Source: Roseimaritima ulvae
GTDB taxonomy: Bacteria > Planctomycetota > Planctomycetia > Pirellulales > Pirellulaceae
NCBI RefSeq assembly: GCF_008065135.1
Contig: NZ_CP042914.1
Coordinates: 5,313,404-5,377,403 of the forward strand
DNA length: 64,000 bases
Reading direction: 5' to 3'
This document shows, in pieces, positions 9,969 to 18,587 of the stretch (positions are counted from its first letter, which is position 1; each line of letters begins with the position of its first letter). The notes under the pieces were generated by a model that saw nothing but the letters and a program-made list of their open reading frames with translations, made no database searches and had not been told where the DNA came from. Both the position numbers and the translations under genes were made by a program.

Positions 9969-10443
9969 TTAGACCTCTAGCCCGTAAGTAGCTTATCTAT
10001 TTTCTCATCGATTGCGGAATTGTTCTTCCCGCGATAGCGTATTTCGCGGCAATATTATTGCCGGTAGATTCAGTGATGACAAGCTCCGCTCGTGCCGCTT
10101 CACTTTCAATCTAGTGCCAATGAGAGCGGATTGTTCTCGGAGTACCGCAGCACGAATAGTCGGCGGCACCAGCCCATTGAACGGGCGGGAAGCTACAAGG
10201 AGCCATTTCATTAATGAAGGATAAACGCGCCATGGCGTCCCAGTTACTCGCATTGTAAGACGTCACTCTCGGTCTAGGTATGGATCGCACAGACAACCGA
10301 TAGCCCGTTTGACTGACTCGGGCAGACTCGCCCAAACTCTGGCTGCCGTTGCAAGACGCTCGTCAGTGCAAGCATGAGTGCAAGCTGTTTCGGTATGTTC
10401 CCCTAAGTCGTTGTCACTGTTGCTATTTGCGTCGGGGGGCAAC
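9969..10443. other. Right end of the element, no gene except the displaced integrase tail
   Basis: No independent gene is supported. On the minus strand, 10442-10263 is open and in frame with the integrase across the att core. It encodes a 59-residue tail (containing ERLATAARVWASLPESVKRA, then IGCLCDPYLDRE) that ends at 10263. The tail resembles C-terminal segments of planctomycete integrases. Confidence 0.6.
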
Positions 10444-10491
10444 CGGTCTACGGAACCGAAGGTTACAGGTTCGAATCCTGTGGGGTGTACT
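10444..10491 (+). repeat. attR, 48-bp attachment core
   Basis: Exact duplicate of 4677-4724 (tRNA-Arg 3' half). It has no 5' half of a tRNA, so it is not a functional tRNA gene. Confidence 0.92.
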
Positions 10492-10770
10492 CGACTTACG
10501 TCGATTTCTACGAGCGACTGTACCCAGGAACACTCACGCTCTAAAACTGCAACCTGGAATCTGCGCATGATGGGCAAGTCCTGGGAAAATGCGTTTCTCG
10601 ACATCCGGGACAAGCTGACTGCCCTTCACCACGGTGGGCTATGCATTCATCACCGCCTCGTTGCATCCAGCGTGGCGGATCCGCTGTCTCACTGCGGAGT
10701 CCGGGACAACCTTTCTGTAGAACTGGCTTGCACGACAATCTAGGAGCGAGTCCGAATCAGCTCCCCTGAG

Positions 10771-10839
10771 CTAGCGGCCCACGACTTCAAGCTGCCCTTC
10801 GCACTCCCAGCACTTGCCATCGGAAAGTTTGACCAACAT
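10771..10839 (-). CDS. Possible 22-residue CxxC microprotein
   Basis: ATG at 10839 is preceded by GGAGG with a six-base spacer. The frame encodes MLVKLSDGKCWECEGQLEVV plus GR and stops at 10771. The CWEC pair could bind a metal. The perfect ribosome site is the main support; the length gives no statistical help. Confidence 0.3.
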   Translation of the reverse strand: MLVKLSDGKCWECEGQLEVVGR

Positions 10840-10971
10840 GTTGGTCCTCCTACCCAAAGAAAGATCTTTTCCGTGCTGTGCATGGGTGCTTACCCAACGT
10901 GAGCAATCACGAGGGCAGAATGCCCGTTACTGAGTGACGGCGCAAGCGTTGAACGCTCGTTTCAAGCCGAC

Positions 10972-11274
10972 TTATCCAAGATCTTCAGGCCGAATGAGGC
11001 GGGCCCCGTGCAGGACTCGCAAAATCAAGATGCCATCGGACTCAGCTTGATAGAAAACAAGAAATCGCTTCTTCACAATCGAGCGTCGCGTACCCAAACG
11101 CAAATGCTCGACCAACTCTTCGGAATGGGGATGCGACGCGAGCAATTGAAATCGTTCGTTAAAAGCATCAGCTAACGAATCGGCGTTGAGCGGACTCTGT
11201 TGCTCAATAGCTATGTAGTGCCATATTTCCGCAAGATCGCTTTGAGCGGAGGCGGTGAGTCGAATCCTTGGCAT
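10972..11274 (-). CDS. ParE/RelE-superfamily toxin
   Basis: 100 residues, starting MPRIRLTASAQSDLAEIWHY. The N-terminal helix pair (SAQSDLAEIWHYIA), the central LLASHPHSEELVEHLRLGTR and the C-terminal strand block (KKRFLVFYQAESDGILILRV) are those of the ParE family, whose members poison DNA gyrase. Its ATG overlaps the upstream antitoxin stop by one base (TGATG), the usual toxin-antitoxin layout. The pair lies 480 bp beyond attR, outside the integrated element. Confidence 0.85.
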   Translation of the reverse strand: MPRIRLTASAQSDLAEIWHYIAIEQQSPLNADSLADAFNERFQLLASHPHSEELVEHLRLGTRRSIVKKRFLVFYQAESDGILILRVLHGARLIRPEDLG

Positions 11275-11543
11275 CAGCCTTGATCAGAGCCGGATAAACG
11301 CTCGCGCCCGAGACGCTTCATTTCCTCTGGATCCCAATCGACGATCCGCCCTGCGGCAATGTCTTCATCTGCCTCGACAAGTGCGTCTCGCACCCGACCA
11401 TCAATCAGCTCTTGCAAGTTGGCGATGTCGCCCAGTCGGACCAAGTAAACAGGCCCACCCTCAGCATCGCCCTCAAGACGCACTGGCCCAACGGGATGTC
11501 GCTCTAAGGCACTTCGGATTTCGGGAGTTATTTGCGGATTCAT
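11274..11543 (-). CDS. Antitoxin partner of the ParE-type toxin
   Basis: 89 residues from ATG 11543 (MNPQITPEIRSALERHPVGP). The open frame extends further upstream, but this ATG fits the usual size. The C-terminal half (RVRDALVEADEDIAAGRIVD, then WDPEEMKRLGRERL) is acidic and helical, as expected of a toxin-binding tail. The N-terminal part is not an obvious ribbon-helix-helix, so the DNA-binding mode is unknown. Assignment rests mainly on the one-base overlap with the toxin gene. Confidence 0.7.
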   Translation of the reverse strand: MNPQITPEIRSALERHPVGPVRLEGDAEGGPVYLVRLGDIANLQELIDGRVRDALVEADEDIAAGRIVDWDPEEMKRLGRERLSGSDQG

Positions 11544-12486
11544 GCTTGGATTATATCTCAGTCGGACATGCGAGACCAGCAAACCAAGGAGCCATTCGGC
11601 CGCTACGTGAGAACCAATTGCCACTCCATCGGGTGTTGGGCCCGATTCAGAGTCGTTGGAGGAGCCAAGGCTTGTTAGTCGAAACTGCGTACGACAAGGG
11701 CCACTCGACGGTCGACCGAAGCTGACCACTACCGAAGCCGCAAAGTCGTTCTTCAGAGAGTACTGGGCTGGTTGCAAGTTTTTCGCTTCGAAGCGAAAGC
11801 GAGGCAGCAAGCTCCACCCAGTGACGGACCCGATCCGAGCGCCGAGTATGCAGAGCTGTACGGTCTGGTACGCGAGGACGCTCGAAAGTCGATGACCAAC
11901 GTACGGGTTTTCCGCGATCCCGAGGAACGCACAAAGCTTTTTGAGCAATGGGGCGAAAATCTGCTCCAGCTGCGTGGGGCCCAAGCATTGGGGCGGCGGT
12001 AAGCCATCAGCATGGGGCCGGCTACAATTCCCGGCCGACGACTTTTTTGGTCATGGCATCGAACTTCAGCCAGTTTCACCCTCGGCGTGCAGAGTGTTCA
12101 TTGGCGAATTCGCCGCTGTGCCGGTGTTGGTTACTTCGCGAATACATCACGGTGCGAGGCTAATCTGCAGCGCTGGTAAGCCGGTGGTTGCGAGTGGTTG
12201 GCGGTGATCGACCGGAAGATTTGACGGCCGGAAAATTAGTTGCTGTCGTCTTCTAATCTTCCGGTCGTCCAATTTTCCGGTTGCCAAATTTCGAAGCAGT
12301 GGATCATGATGAGCATTCGTGTTTGATGTTGCTGGTTTTGTTCGAACCGGGCAGGGGAGCGCGGGCTACGGCATCGATTTGCCGATGGTCTCTGTGCCCG
12401 ATATGGTCTGGGTGGAGGCAACTTCGATGACGATCGTCTCCGCGCTTGCCATCTGATCCGTGACGTTTCCATCAGGAGTAAATTGC
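11544..12486. other. Region without a recognised gene
   Basis: Several short frames but none convincing. The best is a plus-strand stretch at about 11700-12002 encoding polar sequence (EADHYRSRKVVLQRVLGWL, then a tail ending LLQLRGAQALGRR), which may be the decayed end of a gene. A palindromic GACCGGAAG repeat occupies 12209-12292. Confidence 0.4.
12209..12292. repeat. Palindromic GACCGGAAGATT repeat, copy 1
   Basis: Left arm CGACCGGAAGATTTGACGGC plus CGGAAAATT, right arm AATCTTCCGGTCGTCCAATT plus TTCCGG, forming a long imperfect hairpin. Other copies are at 45029-45100, 45985-46073 and 57302-57400. Confidence 0.8.
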
Positions 12487-13098
12487 GTGAAATCGCCGCT
12501 TCGATCTCTACTTGGATTTGCATTGATATTGGTTGCAGTGCATTTCGGTGTCGATGTGTTTGCGCAGAAAGACGCCGGTGATAACTCAACCTTGGCGGAT
12601 CGTGTAAACGCTTTGGAAAAGGAAGTTGCGAAGCTCGACCGCGAAGTCCAGGACCTTCATGTGTCCGGCAAGTTGACCGGACACTGGATCGAGCATAGCT
12701 GGATGCGGAACGGGGAATACGTTGACCAATCTGAAGCTGCCTTGGGAGTAGGCTTTGGAGGTCCGGTTGAATGGCGACTTGCATCCGACGTTAACTCTCA
12801 GAGATGGTTGCTTTGTGCTGAACCAAAGTCGGTGAACTTTGGCAGGTTCACGGTGGATACATCCAAGACTCCTACCTGGATCGACTTTCATTTGGCGAAG
12901 AATGGACGCACTATTACCATTCGCGGAATCGTAAAACACTCTTACGGAAAGGCACAGATCGCGATTCCCACAGATTTGTTCGATGGGAATGAGTTCAGAG
13001 CCCCCGCACGCCCCACTTCATTCGAGTCGACAGCGGAGAATGGCTACTCCGTGTATTCGCTTCAGCGTCCAACCTTTGACCGAACTGGCGTATTCTGA
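12487..13098 (+). CDS. Secreted TIGR03067-like protein
   Basis: 203 residues from a GTG at 12487 with AGGAG eight bases before it; an ATG at 12460 would add nine residues but lacks such a site. Residues 1-27 are a signal peptide (LLGFALILVAVHFGVDVFAQ). A short coiled coil follows (LADRVNALEKEVAKLDREVQ). The C-terminal part has the pattern of the planctomycete TIGR03067 domain: DTSKTPTWIDF, a GIVKHSYGKAQIAIP strand pair and RPTSFES. The function of this domain family is unknown; the protein is probably exported. Confidence 0.7.
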   Translation: MKSPLRSLLGFALILVAVHFGVDVFAQKDAGDNSTLADRVNALEKEVAKLDREVQDLHVSGKLTGHWIEHSWMRNGEYVDQSEAALGVGFGGPVEWRLASDVNSQRWLLCAEPKSVNFGRFTVDTSKTPTWIDFHLAKNGRTITIRGIVKHSYGKAQIAIPTDLFDGNEFRAPARPTSFESTAENGYSVYSLQRPTFDRTGVF

Positions 13099-13183
13099 GT
13101 AACTCAGGTCGCCGCCGGTGTCCGCGCCGCTGTGCAACCCTTCCACAACTCAGTGTCCTGAGTAGGATGATGAGGGAGGCCTT

Positions 13184-14380
13184 TTGCGAGCATGCCAGTT
13201 ATCGCAAATAGCGTGCCCCGTCCTTCCAACCGCGGATACTGACTTGAATGAACCGGATGCTCAGCGGCTGACCTTCAACACGCTCGGGAAATACGACTGG
13301 CCCACAATGCCGACCGACGAATCGCTGAAACGATTTGGTTGGCGGGTTTGGAAATATTTCGAAAACGACGAGCGTGATCCATTCATCGCGGATGATTCGC
13401 TCAGTTGGGCAAACAAGCGGCGGCTAGATTACATTGCTTCTCCTCCGGCGTGTGCTCCGGTTACCGATGAAATGGAAGCAACCTTTTCTGAGTGGGTCGT
13501 CGATGACCATCCCGCTCGTTGGCTTCATCTAGTCGTGTTGCCGCCAGGTGATCGCAGTGGCGTGCTGCAGACATGGGCCGAAGAATACGGGCATCCCATT
13601 GTGGAGCCGCCCCCGCGGAGTGCGCTGCTTGATCGGTCCGCCGACTTTTCGGTGCCTGGCGACGATTCGGATTCTTTGATTGTCATACCGCGACTGGACT
13701 CGTGGTTCTTGCGGCATCAGGACGGACTCGCTCATGTTCGACGTTTGCTGGAACAACTGTCGGTTCTGCGGAGGCATTGCTTGATCGGATGCAACTCATG
13801 GGCTTGGCAGTTCTTGAACAAGGCAGTTCATGCAGGCCGCTTGGTGCCTGTCGGCTTGGTGCCCAATGCGTTCGATGCGGTGCGTTTAGAGGCTTGGTTG
13901 ATGGAGCTTGCCGAACACGATGGCCAATCCGATCATGTATTCCGTCTGTCAGCCGACGGTTCCATCATCGACTTCAATTTCTTTGCCAAGTTATCCGCCC
14001 GCAGCTTGGGGATTCCCTGGGTTGCCTGGCAGTTATGGCGACGCGCGTTACGCGTCGGGCCCGGCGATGACCGTCCGCATCAACAAAAATTTCCTGATGA
14101 GCAAACGATGTGGGTGTCTGGCCTGGATGACTTTGCACTGCCACGACAATCTGTCAACATCGCTTTGTTGACGCTGCATGCACTGTTGATCCACGATAGC
14201 TTGACAGCCGACGAATTGAATTTGGTAACGCCTACTGCGGAAGCGTCGAACCTACTTCCTTCGCTCGTGGAAGCGGAGCTTGTTGACTGTGCCGATGGTC
14301 GGTATGCCTGCGTTCCTGCCGCCTATCCGGTCATTCGTTCCGCTCTCATCGCCGCCGGATTTCCCAAGGACGTTTTATGA
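13184..14380 (+). CDS. Uncharacterised protein translationally coupled to an MscS channel
   Basis: 398 residues, soluble, with no signal peptide and no motif I can name. Notable stretches are PRLDSWFLRHQDGLAHVRRL, RRHCLIGCNSWAWQFL and a C-terminal block (LTLHALLIHDSLTADELNLV, then DGRYACVPAAYPVIRSALIA) that looks like a winged-helix dimer segment. The stop overlaps the start of the downstream channel gene (ATGA), so the two are made together. A regulatory or sensing role for the channel is inference. The true start may lie downstream of the first ATG, for example near the MPTDESLKRFGW stretch at residue 42. Confidence 0.65.
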   Translation: MRACQLSQIACPVLPTADTDLNEPDAQRLTFNTLGKYDWPTMPTDESLKRFGWRVWKYFENDERDPFIADDSLSWANKRRLDYIASPPACAPVTDEMEATFSEWVVDDHPARWLHLVVLPPGDRSGVLQTWAEEYGHPIVEPPPRSALLDRSADFSVPGDDSDSLIVIPRLDSWFLRHQDGLAHVRRLLEQLSVLRRHCLIGCNSWAWQFLNKAVHAGRLVPVGLVPNAFDAVRLEAWLMELAEHDGQSDHVFRLSADGSIIDFNFFAKLSARSLGIPWVAWQLWRRALRVGPGDDRPHQQKFPDEQTMWVSGLDDFALPRQSVNIALLTLHALLIHDSLTADELNLVTPTAEASNLLPSLVEAELVDCADGRYACVPAAYPVIRSALIAAGFPKDVL

Positions 14381-15483
14381 ATCAATCCGAAACTCAAACC
14401 GCTGGGGAAAGCGGCCCCGCTGAACAAGAATCTGCGACGAACGACCGTGACAAATCCGGTTTCGAGCGACTTGGAGACGAGATCGCCGAGGCGACTGGAT
14501 TGGGATCAAACGATACCGGCGAGCCAAAAACGTCAGTCGTCAACGAAGATGGATCGAATTCAGACGCTGTTCAGCAGCAGGCCAACGCACAATCGCTCGA
14601 GCAAAAAACGGTCGACGACGGGGGGCTGACAGAGGAGACGACATCGGCGGACACGCAGGCGGAGGAAACACAAGAAGATGCCGTTCAGCTAATCAACGAT
14701 CTGCAGGAAATTAACTTTCTACATATCATTGTGATCGTGTTTCTGGCTTGGTTCGTAATCTGGCTCGCGCGACGGTTGCTGCCATTGCTGGCCGAACGAG
14801 GCCCGAGCCAAGCACGGTTGTACATTCTTAACGCGGTGCCGATTATCCGATTGGCAACCATGACCGTCGCCCTTCTGTGGGTGTTCCCGATCATTTTTCG
14901 CGTGAACTTTGAGAACTTTTTGATTATCGCTGGGGGTGCGAGCGTCGCGATCGGATTTGCGTTTAAAGATTATGTCAGCAGCCTGATCGCGGGCATCATT
15001 GCCGTTTTCGAGCGACCTTACCGCCCCGGCGACTGGGTCAAGATCGGCGATGACTGCGGCGAAGTCCGTTCTGTGGGCTTGAGGTCCCTGTGTCTGCAGA
15101 CCGCGTCGGATGATTTGGTTACCGTGCCGCACACCCGGATCTGGGATGAGAATATATCGAACGCCAACAACGGGGAGCGAACGTTGATGTGTGTCGCCAA
15201 CTTCTATGTGCACCCCGACCACGATGCAAACGCCATCCGCGAGGCGCTGCGCGAAGTCGCGATGACCAGCGCGTATCTGGAATACGGTAAACCGGTCTTG
15301 GTGATGCTGGCGGACGAACCGTTCGCAACGCACTATAAGGTGAAAGCATACCCATTTGACCTGCGTGATCAATTTGCGTTCATCAGTGACTTAACCGCGC
15401 GAGGGAAGCATGCCATACGACGCGCTGGAGGCAAATCGGTCGCCGCCCCACTGGCATCGATCGCCACCGAAAACGCACACTAA
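14377..15483 (+). CDS. MscS-family mechanosensitive channel
   Basis: 368 residues. The first 105 residues are acidic and disordered. Membrane helices follow: FLHIIVIVFLAWFVIWLARR (about 111-130), IIRLATMTVALLWVFPIIF (about 149-167) and the pore helix FENFLIIAGGASVAIGFAFK with FKDYVSSLIAGIIAVFERP, the MscS signature. The beta domain (RPGDWVKIGDDCGEVRSVGL) and a short C-terminal alpha/beta cage follow. It would open on membrane tension in the inner membrane. The long acidic N-terminus is unlike MscS of E. coli. The coupled upstream gene suggests a dedicated partner. Confidence 0.9.
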   Translation: MNQSETQTAGESGPAEQESATNDRDKSGFERLGDEIAEATGLGSNDTGEPKTSVVNEDGSNSDAVQQQANAQSLEQKTVDDGGLTEETTSADTQAEETQEDAVQLINDLQEINFLHIIVIVFLAWFVIWLARRLLPLLAERGPSQARLYILNAVPIIRLATMTVALLWVFPIIFRVNFENFLIIAGGASVAIGFAFKDYVSSLIAGIIAVFERPYRPGDWVKIGDDCGEVRSVGLRSLCLQTASDDLVTVPHTRIWDENISNANNGERTLMCVANFYVHPDHDANAIREALREVAMTSAYLEYGKPVLVMLADEPFATHYKVKAYPFDLRDQFAFISDLTARGKHAIRRAGGKSVAAPLASIATENAH

Positions 15484-15530
15484 ACTGTCGGTATGCCTAG
15501 GAATTGAGATAAGTCGCAGAGAACATTAGA

Positions 15531-15620
15531 TCACTCTCTCATCGCTTCGGCGATGAGGAGGCGATCGAATGGGTCGCGATGGTGGAAGGGCTCCCAATCA
15601 GAGATTTGTCGGAAAGTAGA
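15531..15620 (-). pseudogene. Remnant of a PIN-domain (VapC-type) toxin
   Basis: The minus strand ending at 15531 encodes RQISDWEPFHHRDPFDRLLI plus AEAMRE and a stop. HxRDPFDRLLIAEA is the typical last motif of VapC-like PIN ribonucleases. The rest of the gene is missing, so this is a 3' fragment. Confidence 0.6.
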
Positions 15621-15980
15621 TCTTTTGCCACGATACCTTTGGTAACGAACCGTTTTGGACCGACGAACTCCGCCTTCACGAAGTTATCCAAACCGCCGTC
15701 GATCCGACGACCGCTTTAGAGCTCGGTTTGAAAGTCGATGCCGACCGACTTCCCAAAGGCTTTCTTAGCCGAGCCGATCTGGCAGATCCGCAGACCACCG
15801 TGAAACTGCTGCGGTACAATGCCGACTCTTTTGCGAGGATTGTGGCAGCACGCACCCTACTTTCATGACGGCAGTGCCGAGACACTCGAGAAGGTTGTCG
15901 AGCTCTACAATCTGTGGTTTGAATTGGACCTGACGCAGGAGGCACAGGCCGAACTGGTGTAGTTCTTGCGTTCACTGTAA
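15615..15980 (+). pseudogene. Decayed c-type cytochrome (diheme family) fragment
   Basis: One frame reads FCHDTFGNEPFWTDELRLHE and continues through ALELGLKVDADRLPKGF and PQTTVKLLRYNA before losing frame. A second frame resumes at about 15850 with PYFHDGSAETLEKVVELYNL, then DLTQEAQAELV, an in-frame TAG at 15960-15962, and FLRSL. These blocks match the C-terminal half of planctomycete diheme cytochrome/peroxidase-like proteins. The deletion, frameshift and stop mark it as dead. Confidence 0.7.
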
Positions 15981-16009
15981 ACAGGCGGAGGCACCAAGGC
16001 GTCAGGCGT

Positions 16010-18145
16010 TCAGGGCGATCGTGGTTGTCCGATGAGCTGATCGGCAAAGCGAACGGCTTCGGCCTCGCCTGGCGTATCCAGAACCTTGTAGATCTCCCAG
16101 GCAAATTTCTTGGCTCCGTAGGGTTTGCCTGCCGATGGCAACTTGCGCAGTCCAAGCAGCAGCCCGCCTTCGTTGGGGTGATCGACCCAGCGGTGATTAT
16201 GAAAGGCCTCGATGCTCTTGAGGCCGCGCATCTGCCGCCACATGTAGACTAAGCCGGCCGCCTGCAGACGCTGACTTTCGTCGCTGTAATCCGGTGTATT
16301 AAAACCCTGTTCGGAAAGCAGCACACCGCGGACGTTGCCATCGGCATCGCGCATCTGCGGCTGGTGCATCCAGCGATCCAATACGGCGATGTTCTTGGGG
16401 GTGATTTGGGGCGTTTTAAAGTCGTCCGTGAGCCGAGCATCATTCCAGGCATCGGGTCTGCGAAGGTTTTGGGGGTAGGGATGGAACGCGACACCCCAGG
16501 CAAAGTCGCCCTCGCTGCGGCTGGATTCGATCAGACGCTGAAGCAATTCCACATTGGAATACGACCTCCAGGAAGCATCCGTCGGGGTGTTCCAATGATG
16601 GGTTAGTGAAATGAAGACTCGCGCGTGCGGATCATGGCGGCGGACCACATTATGAACCAGTCGCATCGAGCGAAGGTAGTGGTCCATATACACCATCGGC
16701 GGCTGAGACCCCATGTTGGTCCACTCCCACCCAAACCCCACTTCGTTGTGGATGATCCAGTTGGCGATTCGGCCATGAGGCAAGCCGGCAGCCGCATAAC
16801 GCTGAGCTAGAAACTCGATGACCGCTTCGTATGCCGCCACGCCCTCAGGCGAAGTGAAGTTAGGCATCGCATAATGCCCCGCGCGATCCGCTTCCGGATG
16901 CACAAGCAGCTTGCCGAAATCGCGATCGGAGAAAGGCACCACCAGGATCCCGCTGACAACGATCTCGTTCTCGGCGGCAAATCGGATCAGCTTGTCATAG
17001 CTGGACAACAGCCTTCGGTTCACGTACCAGGTACGGCCCCCATGCGTGAAGGGAATCCAGCCGCGGCGTGACGTCGTGTCCATCAAACTCGTCAGAGCGA
17101 TGTTGACGGTAATGTTATGGACACCGAGTGCCACAAGTTCCTCCAACGGGAATCTTGCACTAACGCCGCCCATACCTTTGACACCCTTGGGAATCTGAGG
17201 AGGCAAGTCATTCGCGGCCGCGTCCGACAGATCGGTGGCGTACTTCCAGTGCGACCGCAGCTTCCAGCGGTTGTCTTGCGTCCGTTCCGCCACCGCCCAA
17301 CGCGACGTGGTTCTGTCTTTATCGCCCACGCGACGAGGCAACCGCGTTTCAAACGGAGCCCCGGCTTTCAACTCACCGACATCCGTGATGCCATTGCGGT
17401 CGTCGAGAAAGAATTCGCCGTTTTGAATGGTTGCCGGACTAGAGATAGAAACGTGCGGCTGGATTTCGACAAGTCGTGCGTGGTTTGCAGGGTCTGTGTG
17501 GCCTCGAACGACCACATGTTTTTCAGTGACGCTCACATCGGTAACGCGGCAGGAAAACTCTGCCTGATAAAAGGCATTGATCCGCGTCTCGACCGCAAGT
17601 TTGGCGTTCCGCTCGGCATCGCGTTCCGCTTGCGACCGCGCCTCTTCGGCCGTGAGTCGTCGCAGATGGAGGTTGCGGAGCCGAAACGCCACGCCCGCCT
17701 TGTGACCAAAGTCGAGCCGCAGCAGATTGCTGGCCGTCGTCCACTTACCGTCGGATAAATTGTGAAGGTCGATGGCGTAGGGCTGCCACGACTGAGACTT
17801 TTGGAGTCCTCCCGCGGCAAGCTGTTTGTGTGCGTTGATCGGAGGTCCGTAATACACCGTCAGCCCATCGACCCCCTCCGGTGCAAAATATTCAAAGGCC
17901 AACACGGTACAGTCCGCCGGCACCTTCTCGACGTCAAATGGCTTCAACACCATAAAGGGATCGCTGCCCGCCGTGGTGATCTCGATTTGCCCATCAGCCA
18001 ATTCGCGCAGTTCAAGCTGATTCGATTTTTGGGGCTCCACCGCTAGGGGAATGGCATCCGCAGCATGAGCAGCGGTCGCGGCAAAAAACATCCCCAGCAA
18101 ACAGAGCCGACACGCCCCCCCAACGACACTTTTCATAGCGGTCAT
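16010..18145 (-). CDS. Secreted DUF5722-type glycoside-hydrolase-like protein
   Basis: 711 residues from the ATG at 18145; the frame stays open further upstream, but this start gives a good signal peptide (VGGACRLCLLGMFFAATAAHA). Residues about 30-320 form a beta-rich region, and 320-711 a probable TIM barrel. The block IHNEVGFGWEW places a Glu after Asn (about 467), as in the acid/base of clan A glycosidases. LLSEQGFN (about 611) offers a second Glu suited as nucleophile. I recognise the family as DUF5722 by overall sequence; catalytic activity is inference. The neighbouring gene is a GH62-like arabinofuranosidase, so a role in polysaccharide use fits. Confidence 0.75.
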   Translation of the reverse strand: MTAMKSVVGGACRLCLLGMFFAATAAHAADAIPLAVEPQKSNQLELRELADGQIEITTAGSDPFMVLKPFDVEKVPADCTVLAFEYFAPEGVDGLTVYYGPPINAHKQLAAGGLQKSQSWQPYAIDLHNLSDGKWTTASNLLRLDFGHKAGVAFRLRNLHLRRLTAEEARSQAERDAERNAKLAVETRINAFYQAEFSCRVTDVSVTEKHVVVRGHTDPANHARLVEIQPHVSISSPATIQNGEFFLDDRNGITDVGELKAGAPFETRLPRRVGDKDRTTSRWAVAERTQDNRWKLRSHWKYATDLSDAAANDLPPQIPKGVKGMGGVSARFPLEELVALGVHNITVNIALTSLMDTTSRRGWIPFTHGGRTWYVNRRLLSSYDKLIRFAAENEIVVSGILVVPFSDRDFGKLLVHPEADRAGHYAMPNFTSPEGVAAYEAVIEFLAQRYAAAGLPHGRIANWIIHNEVGFGWEWTNMGSQPPMVYMDHYLRSMRLVHNVVRRHDPHARVFISLTHHWNTPTDASWRSYSNVELLQRLIESSRSEGDFAWGVAFHPYPQNLRRPDAWNDARLTDDFKTPQITPKNIAVLDRWMHQPQMRDADGNVRGVLLSEQGFNTPDYSDESQRLQAAGLVYMWRQMRGLKSIEAFHNHRWVDHPNEGGLLLGLRKLPSAGKPYGAKKFAWEIYKVLDTPGEAEAVRFADQLIGQPRSP

Positions 18146-18232
18146 ATTTCGGCGTGCGACATAGGGAAAACAGGGGATGTGGGTTGTGGACGTTCCGCGA
18201 GATTGCCTATCCAACGGAATCTCGATGTACAT

Positions 18233-18587
18233 AAGGCTCTCTTATGGATAAGTTTAGCACGGCAAAAGCAACTCGGTCAAAGCGGTGTGGTAGCATTGCG
18301 ATCGACGAGGCAGTGACGTTCAGCTCGAGTTCATCGCAACGACACTCGACTGGCACTATCTCAGCAGGGAGCTGTCGGAAGAAGCAACGGAAAAGTCGCG
18401 AAACGACTATGCCAGTTTTACTGTCTTGCAGTGTGAAGACAGCACGCCTGTTGACAAGACTAAACGAACCGGCCCCAGGGCTCTAACCGGCCTGCCGACG
18501 GGCTGTGAATCAGCCAACCGGGTTTGATGCTCATGCGGGAACAGAAGTGTGCGCCCGATCTCGTCGCTGGGCGTACTCAGCCCTCCG
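18233..18587. other. Intergenic region, no gene seen
   Basis: It lies between two leftward genes. Short plus-strand frames exist but have no family resemblance or ribosome sites. Confidence 0.4.

Noticed and set aside
10005-10253. Small 82-residue minus-strand frame near the right end of the element
   Set aside because: No ribosome site, no domain and atypical composition; could not be supported.
10444-10491. Second tRNA-Arg gene
   Set aside because: Only the 3' half is present; it is the right attachment repeat.
10263-10613. 116-residue minus-strand frame across attR
   Set aside because: Not an independent gene. Its first third is chromosomal flank, its middle is antisense tRNA core, and its last 59 codons are the displaced integrase tail.
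12236-12784. 182-residue minus-strand frame before the TIGR03067-like gene
   Set aside because: Begins in the palindromic repeat and is antisense to a gene with signal peptide and domain; Arg/Ser-rich shadow text.
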